Source: Lathyrus oleraceus
Lineage: Eukaryota > Streptophyta > Magnoliopsida > Fabales > Fabaceae
NCBI RefSeq assembly: GCF_024323335.1
Contig: NC_066585.1
Location: 77,548,109-77,612,108, forward strand
Reading direction: 5' to 3'
DNA: 64,000 bases
The position numbers and the translations under genes were made by a program. Below are positions 12,778 through 20,564 of the stretch, piece by piece (positions within the stretch are counted from its first letter, which is position 1; each line of letters opens with the position of its first letter). The notes beneath the pieces are model-generated. The model was not told the DNA's origin. It did no database searches and worked only from the letters and a program-made list of their open reading frames with translations.

Positions 12778-13112
12778 GCTGTCGCAACCCGAAAAATACA
12801 GAGGTGCGAAAAAACAACCGGCGAGTAAGAAATGACAGAAGAGTCGCCACCGTGCGTTATTTATCCCAAAGGAGGGAAAGGAAACGCTCGAAGTAAACCT
12901 GAAAGAGGAAAGGAAAAGACAAGGTCTCGCAACCAAATCTTGGGTTCGGGAGTCGATTATGCGAAGGGAAGGTATTAGCACCCCTACGCATCCGTAGTAC
13001 TCTACGGGATCCACTCTTGTTGTTTCTTGTCTAAAGGGTGTGTGTTGTATCTAATGTATTATTTACTAAAAGAGAAGGTTAAAAGAAAAATGACTCGCAC
13101 AGATATCGCATC

Positions 13113-13506
13113 CATTGCATACGTATCTCATCTGGATATGAGAATCAGAGTCTTCGTAGCTCGGGTACCTATGGGTTGGGGGGATGTGTGTGCTCGCCAA
13201 GACGTCGCGTCTTATGCCTACGTATCTCATCGGGAATGAGAATCAGAGCAAAACGTAGTTCAGCCTAACTACGGGAACAAGGGTCTCGATTGCAACTAGG
13301 GCAAGAGAAAGGGAAAGGTCTCGATCGCAACGAGGGTGAGAGAAAGGGAAGGTCTCGATCGCAACGAGGGCGAGAGAAATGATCGCAACAAGGGCGAAAG
13401 CAAACAAAGATTAGTTGTTAGTCGTTAGTCAAAACTCGGCAAGACATCGCATCTTGTGCCTACGTATCTCATCTGAACATGAGAATCAGAGTTGCCGTAG
13501 TTCGGC
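13113..13506 (-). repeat. Three ACGTA stem-loop modules with GA-rich 36-bp repeats between them
   Basis: Modules at about 13113-13175, 13201-13262 and 13441-13506 each contain TACGTATCTCATC, a few bases, ATGAGAATCAGAG and then CGTAG. TCTCAT pairs with ATGAGA inside an outer ACGTA/CGTAG pairing. Between modules 2 and 3 (about 13286-13405) a unit like GGTCTCGATCGCAACGAGGG repeats three to four times. The same three-module layout occurs in the type-2 LTR copies at 42637 and 61570. Two modules are present, antisense to this strand, in each LTR of element E. Confidence 0.75.
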
Positions 13507-13913
13507 TACATAGGGCTTGCCATCTGAACATGGACTTACAAAGGAAGACACCAGTTGTGTCAAAGGAGAGCGGGCGATGTATTCACGTCCTAGCAGTAGG
13601 TGTCGCAGCTCGCTGAATCGAGTCTTAGGCAGTTACCTCTTTGCAATAGGACGGATTGACATGCCACAGGATCGGAGACGCACGAAAGGTCTAAAAATGG
13701 GGAAGCTCTGCCCTAGAGTTGTCATGCAATATGTACTTAGGTGTTAGGATTTACAAACCTACATTCGGAAAAGCGTCATTATCTCTACTCAACAGTCGTG
13801 GCCGAAACAATGTTTTGTATCTCTTAAGACAAGATATCTTTCATTTTAAAAGGTTTTTGATTGGTCGCACGGCGGCGAGAAAAAAGAGTTTGATTGGTTG
13901 GATGTGCTTTGAG

Positions 13914-14390
13914 TGATGGCGAGAACCAGGATTGGCGAGATATACATCTCGAATCCTAGCCTCAGGAGTGCATGGTATACACCATGTTCCATTTCCATCT
14001 TTATTTGCAAAAGTGTTTAATAGAGAATTAAGTGTTTTGAATTTGATTGAGAAAGGGTTTGGAGAAACCGCATTGACAATTTTAGGCGATGGCGAGAGTT
14101 AAGATTGGCGAGGCATACGTCTCGAATCTTAACCTCAGGAGTGCATGGTATACACCATGTTCCATTTCCACCTTTATTGAAAAAAGTGTTAAATAAGAAT
14201 TAGGTATTTTGAGTTTTTGTTGTGAAAATGACTTGACCTAGATCAAGTATTGATGGACGTTTGAGAAAGATTTGAATGGGTGTTTGATAGAGCAAAGTGG
14301 GTAAATCGGATGATGGCGAGAGCTAGGATTGGCGAGATATACATCTCGAATCCTAGTCTCAGGAGTGCGTGGTATACACCACGTTCCAAT
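13914..14390 (-). repeat. Three tandem copies of a two-hairpin module
   Basis: Each unit has hairpin a (13926-13959, 14098-14133, 14322-14357) followed by hairpin b (13971-13986, 14144-14159, 14368-14383), then CCATCTTTATT-like sequence. In hairpin a the arms are GTTAAGATT/AATCTTAAC in unit 2 but CTAGGATT/AATCCTAG in unit 3. In hairpin b they are CATGG/CCATG in units 1 and 2 but CGTGG/CCACG in unit 3. The arms have changed together. The other type-2 LTR copies in the window lack this array. Confidence 0.8.
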
Positions 14391-14873
14391 TCCATCTTTA
14401 TTGAAAAAGTCTTGACTTATGAATTAATATTTTTTGAGTTTTTATTAGAGAAAATGGCTTGACGTTGAATCAAGCATTTGATGAAAGTTTGAAAGAAAAT
14501 GAATAGAATAGGAGGGCGAAATGAATTGATTTGTTTATTGAGAAAATACTCGACGTTGGATCGAGTCATATTTTTTGTATTTTTTTCAGAAATGGTGGAT
14601 TTTACTCTTTGGTTGGTATCTAAAACAAATAGAGAAATAAAACAATACAACATTATATACACATTGGGGAAGTGAGGTACATTTTGTCAAATGGGGATTC
14701 AAAATCATGAAATAATTAAATCGGAGACAAACAACAAATAATGCATCAGTGTGAGTGCAAGAGAACCGGCTCATTGTAAGAAAGCCCAAGAGTAAGCTAT
14801 GTAAGGTTGATGGCGATGCTTAAAAAGCAATCGACTTACAAGGGTGTGAAAATGGGCTCGATATTGAATCGAG
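14232..14873 (-). repeat. Recurrent CTYGA...TCRAG stem-loops
   Basis: Short hairpins lie at 14232-14247 (CTTGA/TCAAG), 14458-14474 (CTTGA/TCAAG), 14549-14565 (CTCGA/TCGAG) and 14857-14873 (CTCGA/TCGAG). The same motif is at 60286-60302 and 62985-63001. The T-A pair changes to C-G on both arms. Confidence 0.65.
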
Positions 14874-15044
14874 AAAAATATGATTTTTATAGTTTAAAAA
14901 TGGTTTTGAATAAATGATGAAATTAAAAGAAAAAACAGATTTGTGTTATTAAATAATAATAAAAACTATAAGTATAAGAGGAAATATAATGACACATAAA
15001 CATAAAAAAGGAAAGAAAGTTAAAAGAAGTAAAATACTATATAT

Positions 15045-15112
15045 AGGTATCGAACCCACTACCCAAAGGGAGGTGAGACCACTTCCCCTCCACTGGACCA
15101 CCGATGGTCACT
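15045..15112 (-). other. tRNA-like pol III promoter remnant (possible SINE head)
   Basis: The minus strand has TGGTCCAGTGG, fitting a tRNA A box, and about 40 bases later GGTTCGATACC, a perfect B box. T-rich sequence follows. The T-arm does not pair well and no complete cloverleaf can be drawn, so this is a degenerate tRNA-derived sequence or SINE head, not a working tRNA gene. It sits where the other type-2 LTR copies have unrelated sequence. Confidence 0.45.
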
Positions 15113-15737
15113 TGTAATCTTAATAACGACCCAAATATATAACCAAAGAAACAAATGAAATAAAATAAATAAAAAAGTCAGCATGGGTTACAAACACCTG
15201 GGCTGAATGAACACCCAATAGCCTCTCAGACTGTATGGATTTATTTGGTTTGTGAAAAACGAAACCCAACAACATGACAAATCAAGTAAAAATAATAAAC
15301 CCAAAACTGGGTTCGTTTGAGCCAACGCCTACTTCTTTCCCAAATCAGCATTCCCCCCTTTTTACAGAACAACAACGCCTACCGTACAGAAGCACCACGA
15401 GATAACCCCAAAGCCTTTGCTTCCAATTTCGATTATACAACGCAAATGGAAAAAAGGGTGATACCAGTGATGGATTCGAACAACGACAAACAAATAGCGG
15501 TAAACAAAATCGAACGCATCATGTATAAAGAGAAAGTGATTACCTGTGAACCCGCGGACGTGACGACGATTTGGTCGATTTGGTCTTCCTCTGAACTGTC
15601 CCCGCCTCCTTCTCTTAGCAGTCGTCGCTCCAGGTAATTTCACTCGGTTGAGTTTTTATGCACTGTGCCAAAGGATACTGTGAGATTGATGAGAAATTTC
15701 GTAGCCGCCCACCCCCCTCACTGATTCTCTTCCTCTC

Positions 15738-15746
15738 TATTTATCT
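15738..15746 (-). promoter_or_regulatory. Possible LTR TATA box
   Basis: The minus strand reads GATAAATAG, followed by a purine-rich stretch (AGAGGAAGAGAATCAGTGAG). This resembles the sequence after the TATA box in element E's LTR. It would place U3 at higher coordinates, including the kinesin fragment. Confidence 0.3.
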
Positions 15747-15839
15747 CTTGCAGATAGGGTTTCAATTGGTATTGGGTTCCAAAAGAGCACCTCTGTAAAA
15801 CTCCTTTTGATCCTCAGAAATTGGGTTGTCCTGTTTATT

Positions 15840-18220
15840 GTTAAATTCGACAAAAAAGGTAAACAGGCCTACACTTTCTCTTTGAAATTTGTCTTCATTC
15901 CTTTTTTGGGATATTCCCTGAATTACTGCCTTTGCTAATTACTTTATCTTTTTTACTGCAGTGAATTAAATGGAACATGGGTTTGATTACAGCTCTGTTT
16001 TTTGATCATGTATTCCACATCGAAGTTGTAGTGTCTGATTGTTGCTCCATATGATAGTTCCAATAATCCCAACCATAAATACCAAACAAAAGTTGTTTTT
16101 GACAAACTCCTTGTTAATGAGTTTGCTTTTGTTAACAGGAGTTAGGATTGGAATCTGTTATGTTCAGGCTAGGAGTTAGTTGCATTCAACTCACTGAGTT
16201 CATGGTGAAACTCAGTTAGTTAGAATCAACTCAGTTGGTTAAGTTGGTTAATGAGTGAGTGAATTAGACTGGCTATTGTAGGTTAGCTTAAGTGGAAATG
16301 AACTGAAATAGCTTGAGCAACTAGTTGAACAGGTCACCTCCAATATGTGAGCTTGAGCTTTGTGTTCAAATTAGGATGAGATTGAATTGTTTCTAGTGAC
16401 CTACTATCCCTGTTGCTGGTTATGATTAATCGCTTCACCTTTTCTTTTGAATTGTGGATGTTGGTAACATAGGTTTGGTTCAGTGTTTCACAAGTCTTTT
16501 TCATTTCTTTTGTTGCAGCAAGCATGCCTAAATTTGGCTCATCATCACAGCTCAAAGCTTAAACAACTTTGACTTAATGATGCAAGATTAAGGCATGTTT
16601 AGCCTACTGTTTCCATAACTGGTTTTTGGTAGTGCACATGGATGAACTCTGTGGAAATGTTCTTCCAACTCAGCATAGGGTAAATTGTTATGTTTGATTT
16701 TGCACAGGTTGGCACTAATTGGTTTTGTCTAGTCTGTGAACTCATGTTGTGCCCTTTGCCCAAAGCATTGGTGTGGCTCTAATTGGCTTTGCTTAAGATT
16801 AACTGTTTATAGGTTTTGCACTGTGGTTTGGTGATCTTAGTAGCAGCTTGATACAGGTTTTCCATGGTTGTGGTCTGCAGGTTCCCTTTGACCTTGGCAA
16901 GGTTTTTAGAAGGGTGTGGATTCAGTTTAGGTTCTGTTAATCGTTGAGCATTATGTTGGTTAGCATGTGAATTATTTACCATTGGATAATGTTGCAGGGT
17001 TGTTATTGTGTGCACATTGGCTTGCAGGATGCTGTGAGATGCTGCTAATTCTAGACCAGACTGTAGCAATGTTAGGTGTGTCCTGAGTTTGCTGATGTTT
17101 TGTCCAGTAGATTTTGCCTTGTGCATTATGGCTTCAACTTGCTTCTGCAACAGGGTTTCAACTGGGTTCAGCAGTATGATTCCAACTTGATTTTGCAACA
17201 TGATTCAGCTTCAGGTTTGCATTAGGCTAGATTTCAAGGGGCTTGGACTTAAACCATGATGTAAGGTCTAGTTTAACAGGTATTCTGCATTATGTTTCTG
17301 TCTTTCACCTTGGATACAACCTGTTGTAACTAGCTAATGATGAGGGTTTGCATAACCTGGCAAGTTATTTCATGTTGTTTTGGACTGAACAGTTTGACTA
17401 GCCTTCACTAAGAACCTTGGTTGCATGGCTTGGTTTCAATTCCAATATGCAAGATCAATTTGTTATCAGCTAGTTCCATGCCCATTCATACTGATTTATA
17501 CCTTGACTTGAGTGCATTGCAAACTTCATGGATGACTGTTTCTGTCTTGGTTTTGCAGCAGGATAACTAGCCTGGTTCAGCTAGTATGCGCCCTGGTATG
17601 GGAAGTAGCATCATGGTCAATATGGATTGATGACTCAATGTGTGAAGTTGCTCTTGCATTACAGGTTCACATTGATCTCAGGTCACAAAGGTATGGTTAT
17701 GCTGATTAGTTGGAACACAAATGATAAGGATATGGGGTTGTCATTTGGAAATTGATTGAACTTTGTTATGAAACCTTGCAGGCTGACTGAATGGCTTTTG
17801 GATTTCCACTCACATGGAATTTGCCAAGCTGGTATGACACAGGGCTGGAACAAATGGAGTTGTTTGGATTATGGAACTATTATGACTGAACCATGTTAAG
17901 TGCTTTCCACTTTTGAACTTCTTTGTAGCTGTTCCGCCCTGCTGCTGTTGTGCCTTGTTTTGATGATTATGTTAGATGCCTGCTGCATGTTGTCTTAGCA
18001 TGATTGTTGCAGCATTGCATTCAACTTCTGATGTTTGCTTGGTTGTGTGCCTGAAACATGACACTATCTAGAACAATAATTTGCACTACATTGCCCTGGT
18101 AATTGAGTCTGCTTGCCTTGTTTAGCTGCAGGATTTGTTTAGATGTGTTGTAGCATGCTAGCATGATGATGATGGTATGGTGTTGTTGCAAAGCATTGGG
18201 CAATGCGATATGCGTGCAAC
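15840..18220. other. Unclassified non-coding stretch inside the large LTR
   Basis: There are no convincing genes on either strand. Open frames are short and lack recognisable domains. The composition is neutral, with recurring GTTGCAG, CAGGTT and ACTGAACCATGTTAAG-type phrases that look intron- or UTR-like. No tandem repeat is evident. It lies between the putative TATA box and the kinesin fragment and may be host DNA captured with that fragment, or U3 sequence not represented elsewhere in the window. Confidence 0.4.
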
Positions 18221-18224
18221 AGGA

Positions 18225-18920
18225 TTGTCTCCAGATTTCCTGATCAATCCCACGAATCTTCAACACAACAGATGAAAACTTGGACTTCTTTTCTGGTTTT
18301 AAATTCACTTTAAATCCCTGGATCTGCTCATCAACATATTGCACAGGAGACCTTCCAGGACTATTCCCTCAGCTGGAACTTCTACTGCGCCCCGTATTAG
18401 CCTTCTCAAGAAAGCACTCGACAGGCAAGACCTTAATTGATTGTAATCCTGGGGACCTTGCAAGTAAAGATCTTATATACAGAAATCTAACACGTGAAAC
18501 AAGCATGGTGTCCATTACTCGCTTTGGTTCCATTTTCCTAATAAAAGAGAAAACAGAATCTCTAATTTCAGCAAGTATCTCATGCTCTCTAGAGGCACCA
18601 GCTTTGATGACAGCAGCCAAAACCAGCATCAAAAGCTTGTTCGTACCGTCGGAAATGGCAGCATGACCTTCATATTGATCTGGATCAAAGTCATTCAGAG
18701 CAGCAGTAAGATGTTCATCTGCAGGGGTAGTCTTGACAATTTCGGAGCCAGATTTAACCAAAGCAACTGTTCCATCATTCTTAGCAGCAGAAGTCAAAGG
18801 TGAAGAAAGAGCACTCATCGAATTTGCTACTGTGTTGTTGCTAGTGCCATTCCTTATCGTATTTTGTGGTTGAATATTAACTGATTCACGAGATAATGGA
18901 CTTGACGGCACGGGTGAAGT
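18225..18920 (-). pseudogene. Captured fragment of a KIN-14 kinesin (KAC/KCA type)
   Basis: On the minus strand the frame encodes a segment I recognise from the C-terminal half of plant KIN-14 kinesins of the KAC/KCA group, which act in actin-based chloroplast movement. Recognisable parts are ALVKSGSEIVKTTP, DGTNKLLMLVLAAVIKAGAS, REHEILAEIRDSVFSFIRKM, RVMDTMLVSRVRFLYIRSLL, SPVQYVDEQIQGFKVN and KIRGID.EIWRQ. The motor domain is absent. A single TGA at 18371-18369 interrupts an RSSS-x-GNSPGRSP stretch where arginine is expected (CGA to TGA). The match ends at WRQ (18225) with no splice donor there, and starts near 18920. It lies inside an LTR, so it is a transduplicated fragment, not a host gene. 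The outer 60 residues on the N-terminal side are less certain. Confidence 0.75.
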
Positions 18921-18945
18921 TTTAGGGTTTTTTTTGGAGTTTGGG

Positions 18946-19148
18946 TTGACTTTGGTCAAAGTTGACCAAAAAGTCAATTGTTGACCAAAGTCAACAATTC
19001 GTTAAAATTCAATTTTATTTGCATTTTTCTTCTAAATGGACAAATGATTGATGATTGTGGTGAGAATTTTGGGCTTTTGGATTTTGGATTGACTTTGGTC
19101 AATGTTGACCAAAAAGTCAACTGTTGACCAAAGTCAACAATTGGTCAA
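18946..19148 (-). promoter_or_regulatory. Two W-box clusters in LTR U3
   Basis: TTGACC/T cores occur on both strands at 18946, 18954, 18962, 18972, 18981 and 18989. A second cluster, about 143 bp on, has them at 19089, 19097, 19105, 19115, 19124, 19132 and 19143. W-boxes bind WRKY factors and drive stress-responsive transcription. Thirteen cores in 203 bp near the LTR's upstream end fits a U3 enhancer. The cores are also arranged as overlapping palindromes. Confidence 0.6.
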
Positions 19149-19566
19149 AATTGTCAAGACTTATACCTTTTTTTTTGTAGAATCAAATGTGATGGTTTAG
19201 AATGATGTGAAATGAATTGAAATGGTTTGAAATTTGTTTTGCAATTGGTTTATTTTATGACTTGAATGCTTGACTCTGAAAAGAACATGACTTGACTGAC
19301 AATATAGGTTAACAAGGCCATGAAATGAGGGCACAAGATTAGGGTTTGAAAGGGATATCCATGAATCAAGTGGCATGATTGGCAATTGGCTTGTGACACA
19401 AGAAGGTTGGTTGTTTGGATGACCAGGACCATATTAGTATTAGCAATCACGTGAACAACACTATGACTTTGGACCAAAACCAATCCTCATATAAGACCAA
19501 AGTAAGGTTAGGCCAAACATGCCAAACAAACATAAAAAAATTCAGGACCAAAATCGGAGTATGACA
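19149..19566 (-). other. LTR upstream end, non-coding
   Basis: AT-rich sequence between the W-box clusters and the TGTCATACTCCG terminus. No gene is visible. Confidence 0.5.
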
Positions 19567-19581
19567 GTTGCCCCTATTTAA
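19567..19581 (-). other. Polypurine tract (element C)
   Basis: The minus strand reads TTAAATAGGGGCAAC immediately before the LTR start TGTCAT. Element E has AAATAGGGGCATC before TGTAAG. Confidence 0.65.
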
Positions 19582-20178
19582 GCGTCTTCAACTAGAGAAT
19601 ACGAAGCAGGACGTTCTTCATATGATCATAGTGGGAGATGGTTAAATACTAAGAAGACCCGGATTTTGATCATGAATCCCTATGAAATAAATAACAATGC
19701 CTGTCAGAATCGGCAAAGAAGCAATCTCAAAAGAAGAATTCGTCTGTTACGGTGAAAATCGGCCTGAGTACCGAAACAGAAAGTTGACCTGGATACCAAA
19801 ATAAATGGTAACACAGGAATACCCATGGCCTGAACGCCGCACATTAGTCTGAACACTAAGCATCGGAATATGAGAGTATCAAATGTTGGTCTGATCACCG
19901 GAAATCTGGCATGAATGCCACTTCGGTTTGGATACCGGAAACTGGCCTGAATGCCACAAGTTGCCTCGACCTGATTGTCGGAAACTTCTTCGATCTGAAA
20001 ATCGGAAACTGGCCTGAACGCCACTTCGGTCTGGATACCGGAAACTATCCTGAATGCCACAAGTTGCATCGACCTGAATGTCAGAAACTTCTTCGATCTG
20101 AAAATCGGAAACTGGCCTGAATGCCACTTCGGTCTGAATACCAGAAACTGGCCTGAGTGCCACAAGTTGCATCGAGGT
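19582..20178 (-). repeat. 3' UTR with 103-bp tandem repeat (element C)
   Basis: GCCACTTCGGT begins units at 19917, 20020 and 20123, exactly 103 bp apart, giving about 2.6 copies. Each unit contains two related halves built on GGCCTGAATGCCAC and ending CGGAAACT. Degenerate versions extend left to about 19690. Ogre 3' UTRs are known to be hypervariable and to seed satellite repeats. The segment between 19582 and 19690 is ordinary 3' UTR. Confidence 0.75.
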
Positions 20179-20296
20179 ATGACAACGGGTAATCTCATCA
20201 GGAATCTCTTCAACATCATCTTCTTCGGCCTCAAATACAGGGAATTCAAAGTTGGGAGATGGTGTTGGATCATTATGTTCAATGGGTTTGATCAAC
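20179..20296 (-). pseudogene. RT exon N-terminal stub (element C)
   Basis: After the intron acceptor the minus strand encodes KPIEHNDPTPSPNFEFPVFE and an acidic stretch ending EIPDEITR, the same residues that open the RT exon of element E. It then breaks, without stop or splice signal, into 3' UTR repeats. The frame continues through the repeats, giving a chimeric 138-residue open frame of no likely function. All catalytic domains are absent. Confidence 0.8.
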
Positions 20297-20564
20297 CTGC
20301 ATAATGATTTTGAGTATAAAAGAGATTTTAGAATTCAAACAAAGCAAATCATTATGCAGACGAAAAGATTGATTTTATTCTCTTTTTAGGGTTTTTTAGT
20401 GATCACCAATTTCATGCAAAAAGAAAAAAGGAAAAATAATTTGGAAAAACAAACATTTAACATGTAATTATTGAATGAATATCATTGTATTAATGTGCCA
20501 ACAATGTCATCACTTCTCCTTTTGGCACGGGAGAAGGGTTTTTAAACAAAAGTGAACACATTAC
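20297..20564 (-). other. Ogre intron (element C)
   Basis: The donor GTAATG begins at 20564 and the acceptor ATGCAG ends at 20297 on the minus strand, giving 268 bp. It is homologous along its length to the introns of A and E. Confidence 0.75.

Larger units (their letters stand above)
7330..12779 (-). mobile_element. Element B interior: pol-bearing, gag-less Ogre-like element
   Basis: Read on the minus strand: primer site (12777-12760), leader (to about 11944), an inverted repeat, the C-terminal tail of the gag-protease polyprotein, a 261-bp intron, RT / RNase H / second RNase H / integrase with one nonsense codon, and a very short 3' UTR. ORF1, gag and the protease active site are absent. 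The flanking LTRs are of different types: 12780-19566 (TGTC...GACA) upstream and 1894-7329 (TGTA...TACA) downstream. An element made by one reverse-transcription cycle should have matching LTRs. I infer a recombinant. Confidence 0.75.
12780..19566 (-). repeat. Type-2 LTR (TGTCATACTCC...GTTGCGACA), 6787 bp, with captured host sequence
   Basis: On the minus strand the segment starts TGTCATACTCCG at 19566, right after a polypurine-like tract (TAAATAGGGGCAAC), and ends GTTGCGACA at 12780, right before a primer site. The termini are matched short inverted repeats (TGTC...GACA), as expected for one LTR. The low-coordinate part (12780 to about 14900) is shared with the copies at 42637 and 61570. The high-coordinate part contains a kinesin gene fragment and W-box clusters and has no counterpart elsewhere in the window. 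It appears to be the 3' LTR of C and the 5' LTR of B at once. The weak point is that no second full copy is present to prove the boundaries. Confidence 0.6.

Noticed and set aside
15317..15643. Overlapping open frames on both strands near 15.3-15.6 kb
   Set aside because: No recognisable domain, within LTR sequence, and the two strands shadow each other.
18225..18977. A functional host kinesin gene
   Set aside because: No motor domain, an internal stop codon, abrupt ends, and location inside an LTR; the first residues of the open frame (18977-18921) are translated W-box repeat sequence.
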